Notes: generated by a model from the sequence alone, not told the origin. Positions 1 to 9,807 are shown, counted from the first letter of the stretch. The stretch: DNA of 64,000 nt from Prevotella lacticifex (GCF_019973375.1 NZ_BPTV01000001.1:1674001-1738000), one strand, 5' to 3'. Numbers and translations: made by a program.

Positions 1-2
1 TG

Positions 3-1016
3 CGGGTGCTGATGGACGAGACAACTGGCGACCACATGGATTTCCACGGCGATGGTGTCGTGAGAGCCACATATTTTAATAAGGGCGCTTTCCAGATGTT
101 CGGCAACTACAATGTGGAATATGGCAAATATACGATGACCATTCAGAACCTCGTAAAGAAAGCTTTCGAGTTTCAGCCGGGGTCGTCGGTGGTCTTCGGT
201 GGCAATCCTTTCGACGCACGGTTGAACCTCAAAGCGCAATATACGGTCAATGGCGTGAGTCTTTCCGACTTGCAGATGGGACGCAGCTTTACATCGTCAA
301 ACATCCGCGTGAACTGTCTGATGAATATTATCGGCACACCGCAGAAACCGACAATAACCTTCGGCATCGACTTCCCGACGCTCTCCACCGATGTGCAGCA
401 GATGGTGCGCTCGGTAATCAACTCGGAGGACGACCTAAACCAGCAAGTTCTCTATCTGCTTGCCGTCGGACGCTTCTATAATCCGGGAAACAACAATGCT
501 GAGGTAGAGCGTGAGGCATCGCAGAATCAGACATCGTTGGCGATGCAGAGTGTCCTTTCGGGAACGCTCTCGCAGCAGTTGTCGTCGATACTGTCGAGCG
601 TCGTCCACAACACCAACTGGAATATCGGGGCCAACATCTCCACCGGTGACGAGGGGTTCAGCGACGCCGAATATGAGGGACTGCTCTCCGGCCGCATGCT
701 CAACAACCGTCTGTTCTTCCAAGGACAGTTCGGTTATCGCGATAAAGTGACAACGAACAACTCGTCGTTCATCGGCGATTTCGACCTCAGATATTTGCTC
801 ACACCGAATGGAAATATCTCTCTTAGGGTGTATAACCAGACCAACGACAGATACTTCACGAGGAACTCGCTCAACACACAGGGTGTCGGCTTTGTGCTGA
901 AAAAGGACTTCAGCAACATCCTGGACTTCTTCGGAATAAAGAAGAAAGCGGCTAAGAAGCGCACCAGCAGCAAGAAAACAAAAGCTGCGGCAACGGATAA
1001 AAGAAGCCGAAAGTAG
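3..1016 (+). CDS. tamB: Translocation/assembly module TamB, C-terminal part (partial at 5' end)
   Basis: The reading frame is open from the window edge, so only the last ~338 residues of a much larger protein are present. TamB is an inner-membrane-anchored periplasm-spanning protein that works with a BamA-family partner in outer-membrane biogenesis and lipid transport. The visible part has the TamB C-terminal (DUF490) character: a beta-rich segment (YNVEYGKYTMTIQNLVKK, FQPGSSVVFGGNPFDARLNL), the typical IGTPQKPTITFGIDFPTL stretch, and a terminal region resembling the end of the DUF490 domain (LNNRLFFQGQFGYRD, FDLRYLLTPNGNISLRVYNQ). It ends in a Lys-rich tail (KKKAAKKRTSSKKTKAAA), which is unusual but is outside the domain. 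A GTG at 6 is inside the gene and is not a start. Family assignment is good; the full domain layout cannot be seen. Confidence 0.85.
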   Translation, partial: RVLMDETTGDHMDFHGDGVVRATYFNKGAFQMFGNYNVEYGKYTMTIQNLVKKAFEFQPGSSVVFGGNPFDARLNLKAQYTVNGVSLSDLQMGRSFTSSNIRVNCLMNIIGTPQKPTITFGIDFPTLSTDVQQMVRSVINSEDDLNQQVLYLLAVGRFYNPGNNNAEVEREASQNQTSLAMQSVLSGTLSQQLSSILSSVVHNTNWNIGANISTGDEGFSDAEYEGLLSGRMLNNRLFFQGQFGYRDKVTTNNSSFIGDFDLRYLLTPNGNISLRVYNQTNDRYFTRNSLNTQGVGFVLKKDFSNILDFFGIKKKAAKKRTSSKKTKAAATDKRSRK

Positions 1017-1191
1017 AGAACATGGCTATGGCAGCGGCTGATCGTGTCGAAAAAATCGAGGTCGAAAGACAATAACAAGGGCTGATGCTGTAGGTAAATA
1101 GAGATTAAATACAATGGTTACGGCCGACAGTGCTGGGGTGAACGGAGACCGCGGCATTCCGCAGCAACCAAGTGAATGATATGAATTTTCA

Positions 1192-1326
1192 TTACAGCAT
1201 TGTGATTGATGCCATTTTGCATTGCGAAACGGTCCATTTCGGCTCATGAAACGGACCGTTCCGCACTCTAAAACGGACCGTTTCGCAACGCAAAACAGGC
1301 CGAATTTGTAAGTCATTGTGAATCAG
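1192..1326 (+). repeat. Intergenic ~135-bp palindromic repeat element, copy 1
   Basis: Copy 1 of a three-copy family, here in the orientation opposite to copies 2 and 3 (26387-26522 and 41310-41445). It begins TTACAGCA, continues with an AT-rich spacer and CCATTT, then carries three palindromic modules of the form AAACGGnCCRTTT at a 22-bp period. It ends with GCAACGCAAAACA, then TTTGTAAGTC and ATCAG. The rest of the gap between tamB and rpsA (1017-1191 and 1327-1613) shows no convincing gene. Confidence 0.8.
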
Positions 1327-1613
1327 CACATAACCGAAATAAATGAAATTCGATTAAGACCGGATAATTCTTTACATTTAATCATCAACACAGATAAACT
1401 TCATCGCGAATCTATGGCACAACATCGGAATGTGTCGTTGTTTCGGTAGCAGCTACCATAAGTGATAATATAAATATGTAGGGATCCGTCGGGATGTTCC
1501 AGCCATCGGACAATATAAGTCCTTTATGATGAGGAAATTAATGAAGAACGGCCGAAAAAGGGGAACAAACGGAGAAAAATGCAGTTTTCTTAGAAAAAAT
1601 ACAAAATAAGTAG

Positions 1614-1642
1614 TTGAGTTTCAGAAAATATTAGTACCTTTG
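1614..1642 (+). promoter_or_regulatory. Bacteroidota-type promoter of rpsA
   Basis: TTG at 1614-1616, an 18-bp spacer and TACCTTTG at 1635-1642 match the -33/-7 consensus TTG-N19-TAnnTTTG. The transcript would start near 1648 and carry an ~80-nt 5' UTR. That UTR opens with a small hairpin, GTAAGGCA (1649-1656) against TGCCTTTAC (1662-1670), followed by an AU-rich stretch up to the rpsA start. Confidence 0.8.
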
Positions 1643-1730
1643 CGCCCCGTAAGGCAAATAGTGCCTTTACATCATTAATTATCAATATAAAGTCTAACTT
1701 TATTAATTAAAAATTTTTTATTAAACATTT

Positions 1731-3512
1731 ATGGCAAATTTAGAAGACGTCAAGAACGTTCAGCCCTTAGCCGATTTCGACTGGGACGAGTTCGAGAATG
1801 GCGGTAAAGTTGAAACCAGCAAAGAAGACCAGGAGAAGGCCTACGACGAGACTCTGAAGAAGATTCAGGAGCACCAGGTTGTCGAGGGAACAGTTATCTC
1901 CGTCGACAAGAAAGAGGTAGTCGTCAACATCGGCTACAAGAGCGATGGTATCATTCCTGCAGCAGAGTTCCGTTATAACCCTGATCTGAAGCCGGGCGAC
2001 AAGGTAGAGGTCTACGTTGAGAGCCAGGAGGACAAGAAGGGTCAGCTGATTCTCTCTCACCGCAAGGCTCGTCTGCAGAAGAGCTGGGAGAAGATCAACG
2101 AGGCTCTGGAGAACGACGAGGTTATTCAGGGCTTCATCAAGAGCCGTACTAAGGGCGGTATGATTGTCGATGTATTCGGCATCGAAGCATTCCTTCCGGG
2201 CTCACAGATTGACGTCCACCCAATACGCGACTACGATGTATTCGTAGGCAAGACTATGGAGTTCAAGGTTGTCAAGATCAACCAGGAGTTCCGCAATGTT
2301 GTTGTCTCTCACAAGGCTCTCATCGAGGCCGAGCTCGAGGCACAGCGCAAAGAAATTATCTCTCACCTGGAGAAGGGTCAGATCCTCGAGGGTACTGTCA
2401 AGAATATTACCTCTTACGGTGTATTCGTCGACCTCGGTGGTGTCGACGGACTCGTCCACATCACAGACCTCTCTTGGGGCCGCGTAAGCGATCCTCATGA
2501 GGTTGTAGAGCTCGACCAGAAGATTAAGGTCGTTATCCTTGACTTCGACGAGGAGAAGAAGCGTATCGCTCTCGGTATGAAGCAGCTCACACCGCACCCA
2601 TGGGACAGCCTCGATCCAAACCTCAAGGTTGGTGATCACGTTCACGGTAAGGTTGTTGTCATGGCCGACTACGGCGCATTCGTTGAGATTCAGCCGGGTG
2701 TTGAGGGACTTATCCACGTCTCTGAGATGTCTTGGAGCCAGCATCTGCGTTCAGCCAACGAGTTCCTTAAGGTTGGCGACGAGGTAGAGGCTGTCATCCT
2801 GAGCCTCGACCGCGACGAGCGCAAGATGAGCCTCGGTCTGAAGCAGCTCAAGGAGGATCCGTGGAAGACTATCGAGGTTAAGTATCCTGTTGGTTCTAAG
2901 CATGTTGCTAAGGTCCGCAACTTCACTAACTTCGGTATCTTCGTAGAGCTCGAGGAAGGTGTTGACGGTCTTATCCACATCAGCGACCTCTCTTGGACCA
3001 AGAAGATCAAGCACCCATCAGAGTTCACAAAGGTTGGTGCCGACATCGACGTTGTCGTTCTCGAGATCGACAAGGAGAACCGTCGTCTGAGCCTCGGCCA
3101 CAAGCAGCTCGAGGAGAATCCTTGGGACAAGTACGAGAGCATCTATACTCCGGGCTCTGTTCACGAGGGAACAATCACTGAGTCGATGGACAAGGGCGCA
3201 GTTATCACTCTCGATGAGGGTGGTGAGGGCTTCGCTACTCCTAAGCACCTCGTTAAGCAGGACGGCACACAGGCACAGCTCGGCGAGCATCTGCCATTCG
3301 TCGTCATCGAGTTCGTTAAGGATACTCGTCGCATCATCCTCTCTCATTCTCGCACATTCGAGGATGTCAAGGACGACTATAAGCCACGTCACGAGCACAA
3401 GGCTCACAAGAACGACACTCCGAAGATTGAGAACGTACAGGCTGGTACAAGCCTCGGCGATCTCGACGTTCTTGCTAAGCTGAAGGCTGACATGGAGAAG
3501 AACAATAAGTAA
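1731..3512 (+). CDS. rpsA: 30S ribosomal protein S1
   Basis: The 593-residue protein binds mRNA on the 30S subunit and helps deliver leader regions to the ribosome. Six S1/OB-fold RNA-binding repeats are visible, starting near residues 49, 128, 216, 301, 386 and 474; repeats 3-5 are the most canonical (GQILEGTVKNITSYGVFVDL, VDGLVHITDLSW, VEGLIHVSEMSW, VDGLIHISDLSW). The N-terminus is acidic (DFDWDEFENG), as in Bacteroidota S1. Codon usage is strongly biased toward a small codon set (CTC, GAG, AAG, ATC), consistent with high expression. It has its own promoter and is followed by a terminator, so it is probably monocistronic. In Bacteroidota, which largely lack Shine-Dalgarno usage, S1 is expected to matter for initiation at AU-rich leaders. 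Confidence 0.97.
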   Translation: MANLEDVKNVQPLADFDWDEFENGGKVETSKEDQEKAYDETLKKIQEHQVVEGTVISVDKKEVVVNIGYKSDGIIPAAEFRYNPDLKPGDKVEVYVESQEDKKGQLILSHRKARLQKSWEKINEALENDEVIQGFIKSRTKGGMIVDVFGIEAFLPGSQIDVHPIRDYDVFVGKTMEFKVVKINQEFRNVVVSHKALIEAELEAQRKEIISHLEKGQILEGTVKNITSYGVFVDLGGVDGLVHITDLSWGRVSDPHEVVELDQKIKVVILDFDEEKKRIALGMKQLTPHPWDSLDPNLKVGDHVHGKVVVMADYGAFVEIQPGVEGLIHVSEMSWSQHLRSANEFLKVGDEVEAVILSLDRDERKMSLGLKQLKEDPWKTIEVKYPVGSKHVAKVRNFTNFGIFVELEEGVDGLIHISDLSWTKKIKHPSEFTKVGADIDVVVLEIDKENRRLSLGHKQLEENPWDKYESIYTPGSVHEGTITESMDKGAVITLDEGGEGFATPKHLVKQDGTQAQLGEHLPFVVIEFVKDTRRIILSHSRTFEDVKDDYKPRHEHKAHKNDTPKIENVQAGTSLGDLDVLAKLKADMEKNNK

Positions 3513-3522
3513 GATTAATCCC

Positions 3523-3559
3523 ATTCCGCCATACTCACAATCATTTTGGCGGGATTTTT
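3523..3559 (+). terminator. Rho-independent terminator of rpsA
   Basis: A 9-bp stem, ATTCCGCCA (3523-3531) with TGGCGGGAT (3547-3555), is followed by a T run (3555-3559), 11 nt after the rpsA stop codon. Confidence 0.8.
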
Positions 3560-3579
3560 CATCACACTTTGCATCGTAG

Positions 3580-3603
3580 GGCTGACTCCGCAAGGAGCCA
3601 GCC
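3580..3603 (+). terminator. Second hairpin between rpsA and the metallo-hydrolase gene
   Basis: GGCTGACTCC (3580-3589) pairs with GGAGCCAGCC (3594-3603) around a GCAA tetraloop with one A-C mismatch, followed by TTATTTT. It could be a back-up terminator or a hairpin in the leader of the next gene, whose start is 24 nt downstream. Confidence 0.5.
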
Positions 3604-3626
3604 TTATTTTAATCATTTAAACGGGA

Positions 3627-4412
3627 ATGAAATTCATCTCTTTTGGTAGTGGCAGCAGCGGAAACTGCTATCTGCTGTCGTCGGACGACGATGCTCTATT
3701 AATAGATGTTGGCGTAGGAATAAGAAAGTTGAAGAAGCACTTCGCCGACTACGGAATCAACATCGGCACCATTCACAACATTCTGCTCACCCACGACCAT
3801 GCCGACCACATAAAATCGGTGGGGTCGATGAGCGGCACTTATCATATACCGGTGTGGGCCACAGATTTGGTTCACAAAGGAGTGACGAGAAACTGGATGG
3901 TGAAGAAGAAGATAGAGCCCATTCTTGCTAAGACTATCGAGAAGAACAACAAGGTGCAGATTGGCAGTTTCGAGGTAATGGCTTTCAATGTGCCACACGA
4001 CAGTTCCGACAACGTGGGCTACAAGATTGTGGCTGACGGTGAGGTGTTTACCATCATCACCGACTGCGGACATATTACGGAAGAGATGGGGCCGATAATC
4101 AGCGACACCGATTACCTCGTTATTGAGGCCAATCACGACGTTGAGATGGTCAAGAATGGCCCTTATCCATTGGTTCTTCAGAGCCGCATCTTAGGGCCCA
4201 ACGGTCATCTTAGCAACAAAGCGTGTGGAGAGGCTCTTGCAGAGTTTGCGTCAAGCAGACTGAAACACGTGTGGCTGTGCCATCTGAGCGACAAAAACAA
4301 TAATCCAGCTATGGCCTACGACACCGTTGTCGACATTCTGAGCTCTAACGGGATAAGTGTCGGTAAGGACTTTGAGCTCACGGTTCTAAAGAGGACTGTG
4401 CCGACGGAATGA
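3627..4412 (+). CDS. Metallo-beta-lactamase-fold hydrolase, WalJ/YycJ type
   Basis: The 261-residue cytosolic protein has the MBL-fold metal site LLTHDHADHI (HxHxDH, about residues 53-60). A further HD pair lies in FNVPHDSSDNVGYKI and an Asp in ITDCGHITEEM. The N-terminus, FGSGSSGNCYLLSSDDDALLIDVGVGIRKL, is typical of the YycJ/WalJ branch. The length matches that family. YycJ proteins are putative DNA-processing exonucleases linked to cell-wall regulation in Firmicutes; in Bacteroidota they stand alone without WalKR, so the substrate here is unknown. The fold is certain, the biological role is inference. Confidence 0.85.
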   Translation: MKFISFGSGSSGNCYLLSSDDDALLIDVGVGIRKLKKHFADYGINIGTIHNILLTHDHADHIKSVGSMSGTYHIPVWATDLVHKGVTRNWMVKKKIEPILAKTIEKNNKVQIGSFEVMAFNVPHDSSDNVGYKIVADGEVFTIITDCGHITEEMGPIISDTDYLVIEANHDVEMVKNGPYPLVLQSRILGPNGHLSNKACGEALAEFASSRLKHVWLCHLSDKNNNPAMAYDTVVDILSSNGISVGKDFELTVLKRTVPTE

Positions 4413-4430
4413 TTCTGTACTAAAACTATG

Positions 4431-4471
4431 ATTCCGACCTTCCGTGATGTTGTGTGGAAGGCCGGAACCAT
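4431..4471 (+). terminator. Terminator-like hairpin after the metallo-hydrolase gene
   Basis: ATTCCGACCTTCC (4431-4443) pairs with GGAAGGCCGGAA (4456-4467), a 12-bp stem with one mismatch. It lies 18 nt after the stop. There is no strong T tract, so it may be bidirectional or Rho-assisted. Confidence 0.5.
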
Positions 4472-4527
4472 ACGTAATTCTTTGTAAATCAGAATCGCTG
4501 AAGATTAATCTCGATGAATTCTGAAAC

Positions 4528-4670
4528 TTCTATAGTTTTATTCCAATTCTATAGTTTTATTCCAATGTAAATTGGAAAATTCCATAGCTTGATTTCGATG
4601 AAATCGGGAAATTCTATAGCTTGATTCCGATGAAATCGGGAAATTCCATAGCTTGATTCCGATGAAATCG
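4528..4670. repeat. Two adjoining tandem arrays (19 bp x2, 32 bp x3) downstream of uvrA
   Basis: Two perfect 19-bp units, TTCTATAGTTTTATTCCAA, lie at 4528-4546 and 4547-4565. Three near-identical 32-bp units follow at 4577-4608, 4609-4640 and 4641-~4672. Each contains an inverted repeat GAT(T/C)C(C)GATGAAATC and the hexamer CTATAG or CCATAG. The gap lies between the convergent ends of the metallo-hydrolase gene and uvrA. No gene is supported here. Confidence 0.75.
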
Positions 4671-4709
4671 AAAACATCTGCATCATATTCTATTGAAACC
4701 ACAAGACAT

Positions 4710-7535
4710 CTAAACATACTTCTTGAGGAACTTCGATGTAAATCCGAGACCGCTTGCAGCAACCTCTTCAGGTGTACCGCTGACAACCACTTGTCCGCCG
4801 CCTCTTCCTCCTTCGGGTCCCATATCGATAATATGGTCGGCAAGTTTTATTACGTCGAGGTTATGCTCAATGATTATCACCGTGTTGCCACGGTCGACCA
4901 ACTTCTGAAGAATCTCCATGAGAACGCGGATATCGTCGAAGTGGAGTCCCGTCGTCGGCTCATCGAGGATGTAGAGAGTGCGACCGGTATCACGTTTCGA
5001 TAATTCCGTGGCAAGCTTCACGCGCTGACTCTCACCGCCGGAAAGGGTAGTAGAGCTCTGTCCGAGCCTGATATATCCCAACCCGACATCTTGGAGAGTC
5101 TTTATCTTCTGTAGAATATTCGGAACATTCTCAAAGAATTCCACAGCCATATTCACCGTCATATCGAGTACGTCGGCGATGGATTTGCCCTTGTATCTCA
5201 CTTCAAGAGTCTCACGGTTATAGCGCTTGCCCTGACAAACCTCGCAAGGAACGGTCACATCGGGCAGAAAATTCATCTCGATGGTGCGGTAGCCGTTGCC
5301 TCCGCAGGCCTCACAACGTCCGCCTTTGACGTTGAACGAGAATCGACCGGGCTTGTAACCTCTTATCTTAGCCTCAGGGAGTTCTACGAAAAGCTGACGG
5401 ATGTCGGTGAATACGCCAGTATATGTAGCTGGATTGCTGCGCGGAGTCCGCCCTATAGGACTCTGGTCTACGTTGACAACCTTATCAATATTGTCGATTC
5501 CATCGATGCTGCCGTACGATAACGGAGCTTTCAGACTGCGATAGAAATGCTGCGAGAGAATCGGTTGCAGGGTATCGTTGATGAGGGTGCTCTTTCCCGA
5601 CCCCGACACACCGCTGACAACGATGAGTTCGCCGAGAGGAAACTCTACATCTATATTCTTCAAGTTGTTGCCACGGCATCCGTGGAGCGTAATGCTCTTG
5701 CCGTTGCCCTTACGCCGCTGAGCCGGAACTTCTATTTTCTTTTCGCCGTTGAGATATTGAGCTGTCAGCGTGTGAGTCTTCAGCATATCAGCTGGAGTGC
5801 CCTGGAATACGATTTCTCCACCTTTTCGTCCGGCTTTCGGTCCCACATCAATAATCCAGTCGGCGGCTCTCATCATATCCTCGTCATGCTCCACGACAAT
5901 GACTGTATTGCCGAGATCGCGCAGCTTCTTGAGCGAGTTAATGAGTTTGACGTTGTCGCGCTGATGGAGTCCGATACTCGGCTCATCGAGGATATAAAGA
6001 ACGTTGACAAGCTGACTGCCAATCTGTGTCGTGAGTCTTATTCGCTGACTCTCACCGCCTGATAATGAGCCACTTGGACGGTTCAACGAAAGATAGTCGA
6101 GTCCCACATCGAGGAGGGTGCCCACGCGCTTCCGCAATTCCTTTACAATCTCAGCAGCAATCTTCTTCTGCTTGTCGTCCATGTGCTCCTCAACGTGGTC
6201 GAGCCAGTCCTTGAGCTCGGCAATATCGAGGTTAGCTACTTCAGCAATGTTCTTGCCCCAAATCTTATACGACAGAGCCTCTTTATTCAACCGCATACCA
6301 TGGCACTCGGGGCATTCCTTCTCAGCAATGAACTGCGCGGCCCACTTCTTGCCCTTGGCACTGTCGTCGTCCTCCAAGATGCTCTGAAGATATTTTACAA
6401 CTCCATCGAAATCAGTGAAGTAGTCGCTCGATGTGTGGACCACTTCCTTATCGATGCGCACCTTCTCGAGTGATCCATAGAGGACCTCATCGAGGGCCTC
6501 GTCCGACAGCTTCTCGACCGGCGACTTAATAGTGAATCCATACTTCTGCAGGATGGCTTCTATCTGCCAGAAGATGAGCTGATTCTTGTATTTCCCTAAA
6601 GGAATGATTGCACCATCATGGATGCTCTTGCTCTTGTCGGGAATGACCTTGTCGATGTCGATTACGCTCACTCGTCCCATTCCCTGACACCGTTGGCACG
6701 CACCTTCGGGTGAGTTGAACGAGAAGATGTTCGGAGCCGGATCTTTATATGACAATCCCGACACCGGGTCCATCAGCCGCTTCGAGAAGAATTTAGCCTC
6801 ATTAGTGTCGTTGTCGAGAATCATCACCAGACCCTCGCCCTGTTTCATTGCCGTCGACACCGACTGCCGCAGACGCTCATCGACGGTGCCCTCAGCCATC
6901 TCACCGAGTTTCAGCCGGTCGACAACAACCTCAATATTGTGGTTCTTATATCTGTCGACTTTCATTCCGCGGACAATCTCCTTAACCTCGCCGTCAACGC
7001 GGATGTAGAGATAGCCCTTCTTTCGCATCTGCTCGAAGAGCTCACGATAGTGGCCCTTACGGTTGCGGACGAGCGGTGCGAGGATGAGTATCTTCTTCCC
7101 CGCATAGTCGTGCTGAATCATGCTGACAACTTTCTCTTCGGTGTATTTTACCATCTTCTCGCCCGTAGTGTAGCTGTAAGCCTCTCCGGCGCGGGCATAG
7201 AGAAGTCGGAGGTAGTCGTAAATCTCCGTCTGCGTGCCCACCGTCGACCGCGGATTCTTGTTCGTCGTCTTCTGTTCTATCGAGATGACAGGACTCAGTC
7301 CGGTAATCTTGTCGACGTCAGGGCGCTCCATATCGCCGAGAAAGTTGCGTGCGTAGGCCGAGAAAGTCTCTATATACCTGCGCTGTCCCTCAGCATAGAT
7401 AGTGTCGAAAGCTAACGAGCTCTTGCCCGACCCCGACAGCCCGGTAAATACCGTCAGCGAATTGCGTGGAATAAGAACGTCCACATTTTTCAGATTGTGG
7501 ACGCGTGCGCCATAAACTTGTATATTGTTGTCCAT
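4710..7535 (-). CDS. uvrA: Excinuclease ABC subunit A
   Basis: The 941-residue cytosolic ATPase recognises bulky DNA lesions and loads UvrB in nucleotide excision repair. Two ABC modules are complete. Module 1 has Walker [10 protein letters not shown] (near residue 33), signature [10 protein letters not shown] and Walker [16 protein letters not shown]. Module 2 has Walker [10 protein letters not shown], signature [10 protein letters not shown] and Walker [16 protein letters not shown]. The zinc modules are visible as [16 protein letters not shown], and [10 protein letters not shown] with [10 protein letters not shown]. Length is normal for the family. It begins 8 nt after the stop of the upstream CHU_C gene on the same strand, so the two are probably co-transcribed from the promoter at 8278-8285. 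Confidence 0.98.
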   Translation of the reverse strand: MDNNIQVYGARVHNLKNVDVLIPRNSLTVFTGLSGSGKSSLAFDTIYAEGQRRYIETFSAYARNFLGDMERPDVDKITGLSPVISIEQKTTNKNPRSTVGTQTEIYDYLRLLYARAGEAYSYTTGEKMVKYTEEKVVSMIQHDYAGKKILILAPLVRNRKGHYRELFEQMRKKGYLYIRVDGEVKEIVRGMKVDRYKNHNIEVVVDRLKLGEMAEGTVDERLRQSVSTAMKQGEGLVMILDNDTNEAKFFSKRLMDPVSGLSYKDPAPNIFSFNSPEGACQRCQGMGRVSVIDIDKVIPDKSKSIHDGAIIPLGKYKNQLIFWQIEAILQKYGFTIKSPVEKLSDEALDEVLYGSLEKVRIDKEVVHTSSDYFTDFDGVVKYLQSILEDDDSAKGKKWAAQFIAEKECPECHGMRLNKEALSYKIWGKNIAEVANLDIAELKDWLDHVEEHMDDKQKKIAAEIVKELRKRVGTLLDVGLDYLSLNRPSGSLSGGESQRIRLTTQIGSQLVNVLYILDEPSIGLHQRDNVKLINSLKKLRDLGNTVIVVEHDEDMMRAADWIIDVGPKAGRKGGEIVFQGTPADMLKTHTLTAQYLNGEKKIEVPAQRRKGNGKSITLHGCRGNNLKNIDVEFPLGELIVVSGVSGSGKSTLINDTLQPILSQHFYRSLKAPLSYGSIDGIDNIDKVVNVDQSPIGRTPRSNPATYTGVFTDIRQLFVELPEAKIRGYKPGRFSFNVKGGRCEACGGNGYRTIEMNFLPDVTVPCEVCQGKRYNRETLEVRYKGKSIADVLDMTVNMAVEFFENVPNILQKIKTLQDVGLGYIRLGQSSTTLSGGESQRVKLATELSKRDTGRTLYILDEPTTGLHFDDIRVLMEILQKLVDRGNTVIIIEHNLDVIKLADHIIDMGPEGGRGGGQVVVSGTPEEVAASGLGFTSKFLKKYV

Positions 7536-7543
7536 TGTCGTTG

Positions 7544-8260
7544 CTATTGAGTAACCGTAGTACCCTCAGTGTAGCCTCTGAGGAGGTTAACGTCCTTCTT
7601 AATGTTGAATTTTCTTCCGTCAGCGCCCTCAGCCTTAACGAGGCAGAAGTAGGTACCGTCCTTTACAGGTGTTCCCTTGTATGTTCCGTCCCATCCCGTC
7701 GATGGATCATGCCATTCGAAGAGTTTCACTCCCCAGCGATTGAAGATGTACGCGTCGAACTTTACGATACTCTTATAGCCGGTCTTGGGCTTGTAGACAT
7801 CGTTGATGCCGTCGCCGTTTGGCGAGAACGCGTTTGGCATGACGAGTTCACTCTCGCTTATCGACACCGTTATCGGTGCCAGGTCGTCCTCGGTATATTC
7901 CACAGTGTCGCCGTCGGCCCTTGTGAACCTCGCGATGAGGTAAATCCTGAATGAGCCCGCTTGGGTGAAGGTGAAGTCGGTGTTCTCATCATAACGCGTG
8001 TAGAGTGGGGTGGAGGTATCCTTCTCCGAGTAGAACCGCCACTCGTAATAAGCACTGTAGCCGTCGAGGTCCGTGGGGTTGGCAGCGAAGTGGACAGCCA
8101 ATGGCGCCGAACCCGAATAGCTGTCGCCGGGGGCCATCGTCACCGAGTCGCCGTTGTCGTCGAGGTATGTTCCTGTGGGGTTGATACTCTGTCCCACAGC
8201 TACCGACGGGATTATTATTGTCGTCAAAATAATGATGATAAATAGTCTTACTCTTGTCAT
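7544..8260 (-). CDS. Secreted PKD-like protein with gliding-motility CHU_C C-terminal domain
   Basis: A 238-residue exported protein. It has a signal peptide (MTRVRLFIIIILTTIIIPSVAVGQ), a central beta-sandwich region resembling a PKD-type domain (YSAYYEWRFYSEKDTSTP, FTQAGSFRIYLIARF), and a C-terminal CHU_C domain (NAFSPNGDGINDVY, FDAYIFNRWGVKLFEW, GWDGTYKGTPVKDGTYFCLV). CHU_C domains occur at the C-termini of type IX secretion substrates, so export to the cell surface is likely; this is inferred from the family. Most CHU_C proteins are far larger, so this is a small member. It is upstream of uvrA in an apparent two-gene transcript with no obvious functional link. Confidence 0.8.
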   Translation of the reverse strand: MTRVRLFIIIILTTIIIPSVAVGQSINPTGTYLDDNGDSVTMAPGDSYSGSAPLAVHFAANPTDLDGYSAYYEWRFYSEKDTSTPLYTRYDENTDFTFTQAGSFRIYLIARFTRADGDTVEYTEDDLAPITVSISESELVMPNAFSPNGDGINDVYKPKTGYKSIVKFDAYIFNRWGVKLFEWHDPSTGWDGTYKGTPVKDGTYFCLVKAEGADGRKFNIKKDVNLLRGYTEGTTVTQ

Positions 8261-8277
8261 GCTACTGTAGTTTTCGG

Positions 8278-8285
8278 CAAAATTA
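8278..8285 (-). promoter_or_regulatory. -7 promoter element for the CHU_C gene and uvrA
   Basis: On the minus strand this reads TAATTTTG, matching TAnnTTTG, 18 nt before the CHU_C start codon, so the leader would be very short. Confidence 0.6.
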
Positions 8286-8328
8286 CAAAAAAAAGGAGAC
8301 TTATGTCGTTATATTTCCTACTTTTTAT

Positions 8329-8336
8329 TATTTTTG
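8329..8336 (+). promoter_or_regulatory. -7 promoter element for the LysM gene
   Basis: TATTTTTG matches TAnnTTTG and lies 31 nt before the start codon. It is divergent from the element at 8278-8285. No clear TTG sits at the right -33 distance. Confidence 0.55.
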
Positions 8337-8367
8337 CAATTGAATTCATTAAATACCAAATTCAATA

Positions 8368-9807
8368 ATGAGACATATTATTCATATAGCCTTGGCTGCC
8401 TTGCTCATAGCCACATCCCTGGAATCATCAGCCCAGGGCACTACTCAGTGGCGCGACATCCACAAGGTGAAACGTCATGAGACGGTTTTCGGCATTGCCC
8501 GCAATTATAACATCACTATCGACGAACTGCTCAACGCCAATCCAGAGATGCGAGAGAAAGGCTACGAGCTGAAGAAGGGTGCCGTAATCTTCATCCCCTA
8601 TTCAAAGGATGATGCTCAGAGCTCTACAGCCACTGGGAAGACTCTGCCTGCAAAGACCACAGCAGCCACCGACAAATCATCGGCTCGCAGCGCTGCAAAG
8701 ACTGCACCGCAGAGCGCGGCCAAACCCGCTGCTCACAGGCTGTCGACAATCAGAATCGGCATCATGCTGCCGTTCCTCGACCACAGCAGTGAGGGCACAC
8801 GAATGGTGGAATACTACCGCGGTGTGAGGGCTGCGCTCGACTCGCTCAGCAAGGAGGGTATAAAGACCGAAATCAACCTCTGGAACATCAACAAGGACTC
8901 GGTCGTCACCAGTGTCCTGGCCCATAATCCGGCTATAGCCAAGCAGAACATCATCTTCGGACCGTTATACACATCGCAGGTGCGTCCGCTCGCTGATTTC
9001 TGCCGCAAAAACGCCATAAAATTGGTTATGCCGTTCTCGGTATCGGCCGATGATGTAACCACAAATCCCTACGTCTATCAGATTTATCAGGACGACGCAG
9101 CGCTCTCCGGCCGCAGCATAGGAGCATTCATTGAGCGGTTCGCTCAGGGTTACCGCCCGATATTCGTCAACACTAATACACCGTCCGACGGCAAATATGC
9201 GTTCACCAAAGCCCTCCGCGAGGTGCTCGAAGGGAAAGGCATAAAACCGGAGATAACCAACCTCAATACTCCCCTCGGCGATTTCGCCAAGCACTTCTCG
9301 TCGACGACAGCCAACGTCATCGTCCTGAACTCTGGAGCTTACAAGCCCCTCGAGAGACTGTGCGCCAAACTCGACTCGCTGAAGAAAGAATACCCGTCGC
9401 TGCGCATCTCCACTTACGGCTACAACGAGTGGTTCATCTATCAGCCCAACCTCGAGAGCTACTTCTTCAAGTATAATGTTCACATACCCACTACCTACTA
9501 CTTCAGCCGTACATCGGACAGGGTGGAGAACTTCGAGCACGAGTATAAAGCCCGCTACGGACAGGGCATGAACCCCGACTGTCTGCCGCGGATGGCGCTG
9601 CTCGGTTTCGACCACACCATGTTCTTCGTCCGGGGCATCAGCAAATACGGTACCGACTTCAACGGCATTGCCAAGCAGGACACCGGCTACAAGCCGATGC
9701 AGAGCCGGCTCATCTTCAAGCGCGAGGGCAAAGGCGGATACCAGAACTCTATATTCCAGATAATCCGTTTCAAGACCGACGGCACCATGGACAGCCTCAC
9801 ATACTGA
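8368..9807 (+). CDS. Exported LysM protein with type 1 periplasmic-binding-like domain
   Basis: The 479-residue protein has a signal peptide (MRHIIHIALAALLIATSLESSAQ). A single LysM domain (about residues 33-77, HKVKRHETVFGIARNYNITI, LLNANPEM, KKGAVIFIPY) should bind peptidoglycan. A low-complexity Ala/Thr/Lys linker (about 80-125) follows. The ~350-residue remainder starts IRIGIMLPFLDHSSEGTRMVEYYRGVRAALDSL and looks like the Leu/Ile/Val-binding, type 1 periplasmic-binding fold. LysM-PBP fusions are widespread in Bacteroidota but have no assigned ligand. The domain resembles the LpoA C-terminal fold, so a role in cell-wall synthase regulation is a reasonable guess, nothing more. An outer-membrane barrel gene follows 54 nt later. 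Confidence 0.75.
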   Translation: MRHIIHIALAALLIATSLESSAQGTTQWRDIHKVKRHETVFGIARNYNITIDELLNANPEMREKGYELKKGAVIFIPYSKDDAQSSTATGKTLPAKTTAATDKSSARSAAKTAPQSAAKPAAHRLSTIRIGIMLPFLDHSSEGTRMVEYYRGVRAALDSLSKEGIKTEINLWNINKDSVVTSVLAHNPAIAKQNIIFGPLYTSQVRPLADFCRKNAIKLVMPFSVSADDVTTNPYVYQIYQDDAALSGRSIGAFIERFAQGYRPIFVNTNTPSDGKYAFTKALREVLEGKGIKPEITNLNTPLGDFAKHFSSTTANVIVLNSGAYKPLERLCAKLDSLKKEYPSLRISTYGYNEWFIYQPNLESYFFKYNVHIPTTYYFSRTSDRVENFEHEYKARYGQGMNPDCLPRMALLGFDHTMFFVRGISKYGTDFNGIAKQDTGYKPMQSRLIFKREGKGGYQNSIFQIIRFKTDGTMDSLTY

